41,977 bases of DNA from JAPHSX01 sp039714395. GTDB lineage: Bacteria > Pseudomonadota > Gammaproteobacteria > Thiohalomonadales > Thiohalomonadaceae. The stretch spans positions 1 to 41,977 of the forward strand of contig JBDLJH010000022.1 in NCBI GenBank assembly GCA_039714395.1. Direction: 5' to 3'. Every line of letters starts with the position of its first letter. Position 1 is the first letter of the stretch. The notes below the pieces were generated by a model, which saw nothing but the letters and a program-made list of their open reading frames with translations, was not told where the DNA came from and did no database searches. Below are positions 1 through 9,488 of the stretch, piece after piece. The translations under genes and the position numbers were made by a program.

Positions 1-356
1 ACTAAGTGAGTTAAAAGCTGTTACAGTGATGCTTTATGAGACGGTAACAAGTCACGGCGAGGGATGGTGAATTCGTGGGGATCCCTCAGGCTCTGACCCC
101 AATGCCACAAGGATCTTTTCGCCGTCGACATGAATATCGATCTCTTTGACTTCACACACAGTTTATCTACCTTGTCTGTTTTCAGAGGCATCAATTAATA
201 CAGGATCGAGCGACAATGGCAAGCATGCAGAGTATGCTAGCGGTGATGTGGTGTTTCAAGTGCTCTGCCCTGGAGACTTGGGCGCTGGCTTTTAATAATA
301 ACGAATAACGAATAACGAATAACGAATAGAATAAAATAGAATAGAATGAATAAGGA
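1..356. other. Non-coding left edge of the window
   Basis: I see no convincing gene here. On the minus strand, 52-162 is an open stretch of about 36 codons with protein-like composition (reads ...EIDIHVDGEKILVALGS...) but no start codon, ribosome site or recognisable family; it may be the tail of a decayed gene. A GGGGTCAG motif lies on the minus strand near 96-103. The right end holds the heptamer array described separately, followed by degenerate AGAAT pentamers up to the start of the next gene. Confidence 0.5.
298..328. repeat. Heptanucleotide tandem repeat ATAACGA, 4.4 copies
   Basis: Four perfect ATAACGA units (298-325) are followed by a partial unit (ATA). On the minus strand, in another register, the unit is ATTCGTT, one base from the AGTCGTT unit repeated at 11138. 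The array sits in the promoter or leader zone of the small membrane-protein gene at 357/366. Change in copy number could alter that gene's expression; this is inference. Confidence 0.9.
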
Positions 357-896
357 ATGAGCAGGATGGGGAAGATTCAAGTTGTCGCAGTTATTGTTAG
401 GTTATTTGCCATTGCGCTCCTTGTTTACACCATACGTCAGACGCCTGATTTTGTATTGTTCTACAAGATAGACTTCGATAGCAGTATAGATATTGCGGCG
501 TTTTACGAAACGAGGGCATTTGCCTTATTGATGATAATGATCCTGGGCCTGGCCTTGTCGCTGTTTCTCTGGTTTTTTCCATTAACGATTGCTCGAAGAC
601 TAGTGCCAAACGCGAATGGTGAGGAAGTGAGAAAGTGGGATAACGACACGCAGTTGTCCGTCGCTTTTATTATTCTCGGTGTCTATTTCTCATATTTTGC
701 GATTGTTGACCTGCTCTACTGGGCGATGATGGTGGTGTTGTCAATCAGGCACCATGATCTGCTGGGGCCACTTGAGGTAGAGGATTGGGTTAATATTTGT
801 CTAACATTCGTGGAGTTATTCCTGGCGGTACTGCTGATCTTCCGCTCAAGGGGGATCACACGACTTATCCTCAAGTTCAGGGGGCGGTTGACGTAG
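357..896 (+). CDS. Uncharacterised four-helix inner-membrane protein
   Basis: This 179-residue protein belongs to no family I recognise. It has four hydrophobic segments at about residues 8-25, 55-77, 99-127 and 147-163. A charged cytoplasm-like loop follows the second (RRLVPNANGEEVRKWDND) and the C-terminus is basic (RSRGITRLILKFRGR). The listed ATG has AAGGA touching it; the ATG at 366 lies nine bases after the same AAGGA and is a likelier true start, giving 176 residues. It stands alone, 69 bp upstream of dnaE and behind a heptamer array. Function is unknown; a membrane location is the only safe inference. Confidence 0.65.
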   Translation: MSRMGKIQVVAVIVRLFAIALLVYTIRQTPDFVLFYKIDFDSSIDIAAFYETRAFALLMIMILGLALSLFLWFFPLTIARRLVPNANGEEVRKWDNDTQLSVAFIILGVYFSYFAIVDLLYWAMMVVLSIRHHDLLGPLEVEDWVNICLTFVELFLAVLLIFRSRGITRLILKFRGRLT

Positions 897-965
897 GTAA
901 GCTGTTCGGCGCAAGCCTGACCTGTCAAGTCTTGCCCTGCCCCCCCATGTGGGTAAACTAGGCCC

Positions 966-3900
966 ATGTCCGCCAACTTCATCCACCTTCGTGTCCACTC
1001 TGAATTCTCACTGGTCGACGGCCTGGTTCGCATCAAGCCGCTGGTGGCGGCTGCGCGTGAGGCAGGGATGCCGGCGGTGGCGATCACCGATCAGAACAAT
1101 CTATTCGCCATGGTCAAATTCTATACCGCGGCGCTGGGGGCTGGGATCAAGCCGATTATCGGGGTCGATATCTGGCTGGAGAACTCGGGGGATGCCAACA
1201 AGCCGAGCCGTATGGTGTTGTTGTGCAAGAACCAGCAGGGCTATAAGAATCTGGCGCGACTGGTCTCCATGGGATACCAGCAGAACCAGCACCGTGGGGT
1301 GCCGATCATTAAGCGTGAGTGGTTGCAGGAGCTGAGTGGCGGCCTGATCGCCCTTTCCGGTGGACGTGAGGGGGATGTGGGGCAGGCGCTGTTGGCCGGT
1401 AACCGCGATGCGGCGGCAGAGATGATCACAGAGTGGTTGCGTCTGTTCGCCGATAACTACTACCTGGAACTACAGCGCACCGGCCGTGAAGGGGAGGAGG
1501 AGTATCTCCATGCGGCGGTTGAACTGGCCTCGGCGATGAATGTGCCGGTGGTGGCGACCAATGATGTGCGCTTTCTCCAGCAGCAGGACTTTGAGGCGCA
1601 CGAGGTGCGTGTCTGTATCCACGATGGCCGGGCGCTGGATGACCCGCGTCGTGCCCATAATTACTCCGAGCAGCAGTATCTGCGCAGCCCTGAGGAGATG
1701 GTCGAGCTGTTCGCCGATATCCCCGAGGCGCTGGAAAATACGGTGGAGATCGCCAGGCGCTGTAGCCTTGAGCTGGAGCTTGGCACCTACTACCTGCCGA
1801 AAAGCCCGATCCCTGAGGGGCTGACCGAGGGTGAATATTTCCGTCAGGCCTCGCGTGAGGGGCTGGAGTACCGCCTCTCTACCCTGTTCGATGTGAATGC
1901 CCCCGATTTTGCCGAGAAGCGCAAACCCTACGACGAGCGCCTGGAGATTGAGCTCGACGTTATTCTGCAGATGGGCTTCCCCGGCTACTTTCTTATTGTT
2001 GCCGATTTTATCAAGTGGGCCAAAAACAACGGTGTGCCGGTCGGGCCGGGACGGGGTTCCGGTGCCGGTTCACTGGTGGCCTATGCGTTGCTGATCACCG
2101 ATCTCGACCCGTTGGAATATGAGTTGCTGTTTGAGCGCTTCCTCAACCCCGAGCGTGTCTCAATGCCCGATTTCGATATCGATTTCTGCATGGAGGGGCG
2201 TGATCGAGTTATCGACTATGTGGCAGAGACCTATGGCCGCAATCAGGTCTCGCAAATTATCACCTACGGTACTCTGGCGGCCAAGGCGGTGGTGCGCGAT
2301 GTGGGCCGGGTGTTCGCTCACCCCTACGGCTTTGTCGATACCATCTCCAAGTTGATCCCCTTCGAGATCGGCATGACCCTGACCAAGGCGCTGGAGCAGG
2401 AGCCCGATCTTAAGGATCGCTATGATCGTGACGAGGAGGTGACCAACCTTATCGATATGGCGCTGAAGCTGGAGGGGATCACTCGTAATGCCGGTAAGCA
2501 TGCCGGGGGCGTGGTGATCGCCCCGAGTGATCTTACCGACTTTTCACCACTCTATTGCGAAGAGGGGAGCCAGAGCGTTGTCACCCAGTTCGATAAGAAC
2601 GATGTGGAGTCGGTGGGGCTGGTGAAGTTCGACTTCCTCGGTCTGCGTACCCTCACCATTATCGACTGGGCGCTGGATAATATCCGTCACAGCATGACGA
2701 TGCGCGGTGAAGACCCGGAAAACTGTCCGCAGATTGAGTCTATTCCACTGGATGATAAGGCGAGCTTCGTCAACCTTCAGGCGGCGAAGACCACGGCGGT
2801 ATTCCAGCTTGAGTCGCGAGGCATGAAGGATTTAGTGTCGCGTCTGCAGCCGGACTGCTTCGAGGACATTATCGCGCTGGTGGCGCTGTTCCGTCCCGGC
2901 CCGTTGCAGTCGGGGATGGTGGATAACTTCATCAATCGTAAGCACGGGCGCGAGAAGGTGAGTTATCCCGACGCTCAGTATCAGCACGAATCACTGCAGC
3001 CGATCCTGGAGCCGACCTACGGCATTATCCTCTACCAGGAGCAGGTCATGCAGATCGCCCAGGTGCTCTCTGGCTACACTCTGGGCGGTGCCGACATGTT
3101 GCGCCGCGCCATGGGTAAGAAGAAGCCCGAAGAGATGGCCAAGCAGCGTGCATCGTTTGAAGAGGGGGCGAAGAACAACGGCATTGATGGCGAGCTGGCG
3201 ATGAAGATATTCGACCTGGTGGAGAAGTTTGCCGGGTACGGATTCAACAAGTCGCACTCCGCCGCCTATGCGCTGGTCTCTTACCAGACCCTGTGGCTAA
3301 AGGCCCACTATCCGGCCGAGTTTATGGCCGCGGTGCTCTCTGCCGATATGGACAACACCGACAAGGTGGTGATCCTGATCGAGGAGTGCAACGAGATGGG
3401 GCTCAAGGTGGTGCCCCCTTCGGTGAATAACAGCAGTTACAAATTCACTGTCGATGAAGAGGGGTCTGTGGTCTACGGTCTGGGGGCCATCAAAGGGGTA
3501 GGCGAGGGGGCCATTGAGGGTATCGTTAATGAGTTGGCTAGCAACGGTCAGTACAAAGACCTGTTCGATTTCTGCCGTCGCATCGACACCCGCAAGGCTA
3601 ACCGTCGGGTGATGGAGTCGCTGATCCGGGCCGGGGCACTGGATAAGTTAGGCCCTAATCGTGCCACTCTGGTGGCAGCGCTGCCACAGGCACTGAAGAT
3701 GGCCGATCAGGATTCGAAGAACCGTGCCGCGGGGATGAGTGATCTGTTTGGCTTTGATAGTGAGGTGCTCGATGAGAGCCCCACCAGTTACGAAGAGATA
3801 CCGGAGTGGGAGGAGGAGATCCGTCTCGCTGGTGAGAAGGAGACTCTGGGGCTATATCTCACCGGTCACCCGATCAACCGCTATCTGCCGGAGCTCTCGA

Positions 3901-4454
3901 CCTTCACCTCCTGTCGTATCGCTGACCTTAGCGCCGTTAAGGCGAAAACAATGACCATTGCCGGTCTCATTATTGGTATCCGAACCAGGCCGACAAAAAA
4001 GGGTGACAAAATAGCCTTCGTTACTATTGATGATCGATCTGCTCGTATCGATGTTAATTTCTTCACCAAGGAGTATGCGCGCTTCCACGAGTTACTGGGT
4101 AAGGATCGCATCATTGTCTGTAGTGGCGAGGTCAGGCACGATGACTACGCCGGGGGGCTGGTGATGGGGGTGCAGGAGGCCTACGATATGGAACGGGCGC
4201 GTGAGGTCTATGCCAAGTGCCTGCATCTTAAGTTGCCGCAGGGGCAAGCATTGAATGGCTTTGTCACCGACCTTGACCGGGTGTTGGCACCCTTTCGCGA
4301 GGGGGGAACCCCGATTCTTCTCGACTACCACAATGAGCAGGGGCAGGCACAGGTCATGCTGGGGGAGCAGTGGCGGGTGCGTCCCAGCGATGAACTGCTG
4401 AGTCGTCTGCGCCAGCTTCTGGGTGAGGCGCAGGTTGCACTGAAATACCGATAG
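966..4454 (+). CDS. dnaE: DNA polymerase III alpha subunit (replicative polymerase)
   Basis: This is the catalytic subunit of the replicative polymerase, which extends both strands in complex with epsilon, theta, tau and the beta clamp. Its 1162 residues match E. coli DnaE (1160). An N-terminal PHP domain (about 5-280, FIHLRVHSEFS) precedes the C-family polymerase core. The catalytic aspartates are visible as D402 and D404 in PDFDIDF and D556 in KFDFLGL, each one residue off the E. coli numbering. Helix-hairpin-helix and OB-fold regions follow, then a C-terminal tail for tau binding. The ATG at 966 has only a weak AGG site upstream. accA follows after about 100 bp with its own promoter, in the dnaE-accA order of E. 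coli. Confidence 0.98.
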   Translation: MSANFIHLRVHSEFSLVDGLVRIKPLVAAAREAGMPAVAITDQNNLFAMVKFYTAALGAGIKPIIGVDIWLENSGDANKPSRMVLLCKNQQGYKNLARLVSMGYQQNQHRGVPIIKREWLQELSGGLIALSGGREGDVGQALLAGNRDAAAEMITEWLRLFADNYYLELQRTGREGEEEYLHAAVELASAMNVPVVATNDVRFLQQQDFEAHEVRVCIHDGRALDDPRRAHNYSEQQYLRSPEEMVELFADIPEALENTVEIARRCSLELELGTYYLPKSPIPEGLTEGEYFRQASREGLEYRLSTLFDVNAPDFAEKRKPYDERLEIELDVILQMGFPGYFLIVADFIKWAKNNGVPVGPGRGSGAGSLVAYALLITDLDPLEYELLFERFLNPERVSMPDFDIDFCMEGRDRVIDYVAETYGRNQVSQIITYGTLAAKAVVRDVGRVFAHPYGFVDTISKLIPFEIGMTLTKALEQEPDLKDRYDRDEEVTNLIDMALKLEGITRNAGKHAGGVVIAPSDLTDFSPLYCEEGSQSVVTQFDKNDVESVGLVKFDFLGLRTLTIIDWALDNIRHSMTMRGEDPENCPQIESIPLDDKASFVNLQAAKTTAVFQLESRGMKDLVSRLQPDCFEDIIALVALFRPGPLQSGMVDNFINRKHGREKVSYPDAQYQHESLQPILEPTYGIILYQEQVMQIAQVLSGYTLGGADMLRRAMGKKKPEEMAKQRASFEEGAKNNGIDGELAMKIFDLVEKFAGYGFNKSHSAAYALVSYQTLWLKAHYPAEFMAAVLSADMDNTDKVVILIEECNEMGLKVVPPSVNNSSYKFTVDEEGSVVYGLGAIKGVGEGAIEGIVNELASNGQYKDLFDFCRRIDTRKANRRVMESLIRAGALDKLGPNRATLVAALPQALKMADQDSKNRAAGMSDLFGFDSEVLDESPTSYEEIPEWEEEIRLAGEKETLGLYLTGHPINRYLPELSTFTSCRIADLSAVKAKTMTIAGLIIGIRTRPTKKGDKIAFVTIDDRSARIDVNFFTKEYARFHELLGKDRIIVCSGEVRHDDYAGGLVMGVQEAYDMERAREVYAKCLHLKLPQGQALNGFVTDLDRVLAPFREGGTPILLDYHNEQGQAQVMLGEQWRVRPSDELLSRLRQLLGEAQVALKYR

Positions 4455-4478
4455 AGGGTGAAAGTGTGACCAATTGGG

Positions 4479-4509
4479 CGCGACAAATTATTAAACTGTC
4501 GCGTATAAT
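4479..4509 (+). promoter_or_regulatory. accA promoter with an overlapping inverted repeat
   Basis: A perfect -10 box TATAAT (4504-4509) lies 18 bp after GCGACA (4480-4485, four of six matches to TTGACA). A perfect inverted repeat, CGCGACA (4479-4485) and TGTCGCG (4497-4503) with an 11-bp AT-rich spacer, covers the -35 box and the whole spacer. This is the position of a repressor operator. The regulator is unknown. Transcription would start near 4516, about 40 bp before accA. Confidence 0.6.
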
Positions 4510-4557
4510 GTTGAAATCATTAAGAATCAGAACGAAATCGTCGGTACTTTATAAGAC

Positions 4558-5517
<960 letters not shown>

Positions 5518-5560
5518 TCCCTTCTCCCGTGGTGGTGGCCACGATCTGCGGGCCATTGCC

Positions 5561-6904
5561 ATGTCCAACGCCTTTCACCCCGAACAACTACTCTCTACCC
5601 TGCAACGACTTCCAACGGTAGGTCGCTACTGGCTGGCTTATAGTGGTGGTCTCGACTCTAGCGTGCTGTTGCATGCCCTGTCGCAGTTAGGTGAACAACT
5701 CCCGGCCCCACTTTCGGTGATCCATGTGGATCATGGCCTCTCTGCCAACTCTGCTGTCTGGTCTGCCCAGTGTCGTCGTCATTGTGATGCTCTTGGTGTT
5801 GTCTTGACTGAGCGGAAAGTGGAAGTTGATAGCCGGAAACGAGGTGTTGAGGCGGCGGCACGTGAGGCACGGTATGCGGCCTTTGCTGAGGTGATCGGGG
5901 AGGGGGAGATGTTGCTCACCGCCCACCATCAGGATGATCAGGCTGAGACCTTATTGTTACAACTATTGCGTGGCGGTGGGGTACGGGGGCTGGCGGCGAT
6001 GCCGGAGTATCGTCCCTTTGCGGGTGGTTGGTTGGGTCGTCCGTTGTTGGGAGTTAGCCGTGAGACACTTCAGGTCTATGCTGATGCCCTAGGACTGGAG
6101 TGGATTGAGGACCCCAGTAATTTCGATACCACCCTGGAGCGCAATTTCCTGCGCCATGAGTTGCTTCCCATGTTGCAGCAGCGCCGTAGTGGGGTTAAAT
6201 CGATCCTTGCTCGCAGTGCCGGGCACTTTGCCGAGTCTTCTGAGTTGCTTGATGAGTTGGCGGTGCAGGATCTGGCTGCAGTGGACATGGAAGGGGAGGC
6301 AAGCCTTTCGATTACCTTACTACAGGGTCTCTCCGCAGCACGCCAGCGTAACCTGCTGCGCTACTGGCTGCGCCAGCTGGGTCTAACCACTCCTGATAGT
6401 CGCAACCTGCAGCGTATTTTTGATGAGGTGCTACCTGCCGCCGAGGATGCCAAGCCGCTGGTAAGCTGGTCCGGTGCCGAGCTGCGTCGTTATCGAGAAC
6501 GAATCTATGCCATGTCACCCTTGCCGCCAGTGCCAGGTGGGCGGTCACTATTGCCCTGGAGTGGTGAGGAGGTCATGACCTTACCCGATGATCTGGGAGA
6601 GCTTTGCATGACGCGGGTCACAGGCGGTGGTGTACGTGAGGAGTTGTTGCTCTCAGGCAAGGTGACTGTCGGTTGGCGTCGTGGCGGTGAGTCGATGCTC
6701 CTGCCGGGGCGGGGCGGGCACCATGCGCTGAAAAAGCTCTATCAGGAGGCGGCGGTTCCGCCGTGGGAACGTGGGCGTCGGCCATTGTTGCTGATCGACG
6801 GGCAATTGGCGCAGGTGGCAGGTCTATGGAGCGATAGTCGCTTTGCCTGTGGGGAAAATGAGCAGGGAATTCAATTTGAATGGTCTCCCGCCATTGAAAT
6901 TTAG
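5561..6904 (+). CDS. tilS: tRNA(Ile)-lysidine synthetase
   Basis: TilS uses ATP to attach lysine to C34 of the CAU-anticodon tRNA-Ile, so that it reads AUA as isoleucine instead of AUG as methionine. The N-terminal PP-loop ATPase carries SGGLDSSV at residues 28-35, followed by HVDHGLS and the HHQDDQAETLL motif. The C-terminal domain has the expected LLPGRGGHHALKKLYQE motif and a PLLLIDGQLAQVAGLW end. The frame is open back to a TTG at 5495 inside accA; I chose ATG 5561 (447 residues) because homology starts there, although no good ribosome site precedes it. Confidence 0.95.
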   Translation: MSNAFHPEQLLSTLQRLPTVGRYWLAYSGGLDSSVLLHALSQLGEQLPAPLSVIHVDHGLSANSAVWSAQCRRHCDALGVVLTERKVEVDSRKRGVEAAAREARYAAFAEVIGEGEMLLTAHHQDDQAETLLLQLLRGGGVRGLAAMPEYRPFAGGWLGRPLLGVSRETLQVYADALGLEWIEDPSNFDTTLERNFLRHELLPMLQQRRSGVKSILARSAGHFAESSELLDELAVQDLAAVDMEGEASLSITLLQGLSAARQRNLLRYWLRQLGLTTPDSRNLQRIFDEVLPAAEDAKPLVSWSGAELRRYRERIYAMSPLPPVPGGRSLLPWSGEEVMTLPDDLGELCMTRVTGGGVREELLLSGKVTVGWRRGGESMLLPGRGGHHALKKLYQEAAVPPWERGRRPLLLIDGQLAQVAGLWSDSRFACGENEQGIQFEWSPAIEI

Positions 6905-6979
6905 GGTAAAAACGACGACAATTACTGAGGCTTAGTGCCGACAAGTAATTTCTTTAATCTCAGTTTCTTAGCGGCTCTC

Positions 6980-8605
6980 ATGACGAAGTATATCTTTATT
7001 ACTGGCGGTGTTGTTTCCTCTCTAGGCAAAGGCATCGCTTCCGCCTCTCTGGCGGCTATCCTTGAGGCCCGTGGCCTTAAAGTCACCCTGCTCAAACTCG
7101 ATCCCTATATCAATGTCGATCCGGGCACTATGAGCCCGTTCCAGCACGGTGAGGTCTATGTCACCGAAGACGGTGCCGAAACAGACCTTGATCTGGGGCA
7201 CTACGAGCGTTTCGTGCGTACCACCATGACCCAGCGCAACAATTTTACCTCGGGGCGTATCTACGAGCGGGTGATTCGCAAGGAGCGCCGCGGGGATTAT
7301 CTTGGTGGTACGGTGCAGGTGATCCCGCACATTACCGATGAGATCAAGAAATCGGTAAAGGCCGGGGCCGAGGGCTTCGATGTGGCGATGGTGGAGATCG
7401 GCGGTACCGTCGGTGACATCGAATCACTCCCTTTCCTTGAGGCGATTCGCCAGATGGGGGTTGAAGAGGGGCACGATAACGTACTCTATATGCATCTCAC
7501 CCTGCTGCCGTGGATCCCCACTGCCGGTGAGTTGAAGACCAAGCCGACCCAGCATTCAGTTAAAGAGCTACGCTCTATCGGTATCCAGCCCGATGTATTG
7601 ATCTGCCGTGCCGACCGTCCGGTGCCAGAGAGTGAGAAGCGTAAGATTGCCCTCTTCACCAACGTTGAAGAGCGTGCGGTTATCTCCGCCATTGATGTCG
7701 ATACCATCTACCGCATCCCCGGTGAACTGCATAAGCAGGACCTGGATCAGATCGTGATCGACAAGCTGCGCATCGAGGCCAAACCGGCCGACCTCTCTGA
7801 GTGGGACGCGGTAATCGATGCTATGCAGAACCCCACAGGTGAGGTGACCATAGCCATGGTCGGCAAGTATGTGGATCTGACCGAGGCCTACAAGTCGCTC
7901 TCCGAGTCTCTGATTCATGCCGGCATCCACACCCGTACCAAGGTGAAGATCGTCTATATCGATTCCGAGGATATCGAGAAGCCGGGTAGCGACTGTCTCA
8001 AGGGGATGGACGCCATCCTCGTCCCCGGTGGCTTCGGTGAGCGTGGCGTGGAGGGCAAGGTTGCCACTGTGCGTTACGCTCGTGAGAACAAGGTGCCCTA
8101 TCTCGGCATCTGCCTCGGCATGCAGGTGACAGTGATCGAATTTGCACGTAATGTGGCGGGACTTGATGGGGCACACAGTAGCGAATTTAAAGCGAATACA
8201 GCGCATCCGGTGATTGGTCTGATCACCGAATGGAAGAATGCCGATGGTAGTGTGGAGACACGCAGTGAGGAGTCTGATCTGGGCGGCACCATGCGCCTCG
8301 GTGGTCAGACCTGTCACCTTGTCGAGGGTACCCGTGCCCGTGAGATCTACGGTAAAGCCTCCATCGTCGAGCGCCATCGCCATCGCTACGAGTTCAATAA
8401 CAATTACCTTGATCAGTTGAGTGCGGCAGGGCTGGTTTTCTCCGGCCTCTCCGAGGACAAGAGCCTGGTCGAGGTGGTGGAGTTGGCAGACCATCCGTGG
8501 TTTGTCGCCTGCCAGTTCCACCCGGAGTTCACCTCCAATCCGCGTGACGGTCATCCACTGTTCAGTAGTTTTGTTGCTGCGGCACGTAAGTACAAGGAAT
8601 CATAA
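6980..8605 (+). CDS. pyrG: CTP synthase, glutamine-hydrolysing
   Basis: PyrG makes CTP from UTP, ATP and glutamine, the last step of pyrimidine nucleotide synthesis. With this start it has 541 residues (E. coli 545). The N-terminal synthetase domain begins KYIFITGGVVSSLGKG, and the C-terminal class I glutaminase has the triad C378 (GICLGMQ), H514 and E516 (FHPEF), close to or equal to E. coli numbering. The start is ambiguous: homology favours ATG 6980, which has no ribosome site, whereas TGAGG at 6926-6930 suits an in-frame GTG at 6935 that would add 15 residues. kdsA starts five bases after the stop, with AAGG as ribosome site. Confidence 0.96.
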   Translation: MTKYIFITGGVVSSLGKGIASASLAAILEARGLKVTLLKLDPYINVDPGTMSPFQHGEVYVTEDGAETDLDLGHYERFVRTTMTQRNNFTSGRIYERVIRKERRGDYLGGTVQVIPHITDEIKKSVKAGAEGFDVAMVEIGGTVGDIESLPFLEAIRQMGVEEGHDNVLYMHLTLLPWIPTAGELKTKPTQHSVKELRSIGIQPDVLICRADRPVPESEKRKIALFTNVEERAVISAIDVDTIYRIPGELHKQDLDQIVIDKLRIEAKPADLSEWDAVIDAMQNPTGEVTIAMVGKYVDLTEAYKSLSESLIHAGIHTRTKVKIVYIDSEDIEKPGSDCLKGMDAILVPGGFGERGVEGKVATVRYARENKVPYLGICLGMQVTVIEFARNVAGLDGAHSSEFKANTAHPVIGLITEWKNADGSVETRSEESDLGGTMRLGGQTCHLVEGTRAREIYGKASIVERHRHRYEFNNNYLDQLSAAGLVFSGLSEDKSLVEVVELADHPWFVACQFHPEFTSNPRDGHPLFSSFVAAARKYKES

Positions 8606-8610
8606 GGCGA

Positions 8611-9447
8611 ATGAAACTTTGCGATTTTGAAGTAGGGTTGGAACATCCGTTATTTCTGATTGCCGGTCCCTGTGTTATTGAGAGTGAGCAGCTGGCCCTT
8701 GATACTGCCGGTGAGTTGAAGACGATCTGTAATGAGCTGGGTATCCCCTTCATCTATAAGTCTTCCTTTGATAAGGCCAATCGCACCTCCGGTGACAGTT
8801 ATCGCGGTCCTGGTTTGGAGCAGGGGCTAAAGATCCTGGAGAAGGTGAAGCAGCAGATCGGTGTGCCGGTACTTACCGATATTCATGAAGATACCCCGCT
8901 GGCTGAGGTCGCCTCCGTGGTCGATGTACTGCAGACCCCCGCCTTTCTCTGTCGTCAGACTAATTTTATTCAAGAGGTGGCGCGTCAGGGACTGCCGGTT
9001 AATATAAAGAAGGGACAGTTTCTTGCCCCCTGGGATATGACGAATGTTGTCGATAAGGCGCGCGCCGTCGGTAACGAGCAGATCATGGTCTGCGAGCGCG
9101 GTGCCTCTTTCGGCTACAATACACTGATTAGCGATATGCGTGGTCTGGCGCAGATGCGTGAGACCGGTGCCCCGGTGGTGTTCGATGCCACCCATTCTGT
9201 ACAGCAGCCCGGTGGTCTCGGCGGTAAGTCGGGCGGGCAGCGTGAGTTTGTGCCGGTGCTGGCACGTGCGGCGGTAGCCAGTGGCATTGCCGGGGTGTTT
9301 ATGGAAACCCATCCGAATCCGGATGAGGGACTCTCCGATGGCCCCAATATGTGGCCGCTGGATCGAATTAAAGAGTTATTAACGACCCTTAAGGCGCTTG
9401 ATGGCGTGGTTAAGGAACAAGGTTTTATTGAGCAGACCCTGCTCTAG
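8611..9447 (+). CDS. kdsA: 3-deoxy-D-manno-octulosonate 8-phosphate synthase, metal-dependent type
   Basis: KdsA condenses phosphoenolpyruvate with arabinose 5-phosphate to KDO 8-phosphate, the precursor of the lipopolysaccharide inner core. The 278-residue protein has the KSSFDKANRTS and SYRGPGLEQG motifs. C21 (AGPCVIES), H195 (DATHSVQ), E232 (METHP) and D243 (SDGPN) have exactly the spacing of the four metal ligands of the Aquifex enzyme (C11, H185, E222, D233). E. coli KdsA has Asn in place of the Cys and needs no metal. So this looks like a metal-dependent enzyme. It sits between pyrG and eno, the usual place in many gammaproteobacteria. Confidence 0.96.
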   Translation: MKLCDFEVGLEHPLFLIAGPCVIESEQLALDTAGELKTICNELGIPFIYKSSFDKANRTSGDSYRGPGLEQGLKILEKVKQQIGVPVLTDIHEDTPLAEVASVVDVLQTPAFLCRQTNFIQEVARQGLPVNIKKGQFLAPWDMTNVVDKARAVGNEQIMVCERGASFGYNTLISDMRGLAQMRETGAPVVFDATHSVQQPGGLGGKSGGQREFVPVLARAAVASGIAGVFMETHPNPDEGLSDGPNMWPLDRIKELLTTLKALDGVVKEQGFIEQTLL

Positions 9448-9488
9448 TAATTTATTTAACGTAACAAGAATTGAATAGTGGAAAACCA

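Noticed and set aside
52..162. Minus-strand open stretch of 36 codons with protein-like composition
   Set aside because: No start codon or family; kept only as a possible remnant in the description of the left edge.
7568..8554. Long minus-strand open frame (328 codons) opposite pyrG; similar ones opposite ftsH, carA and accA
   Set aside because: These are antisense shadows of strongly codon-biased genes; their translations show no family features.
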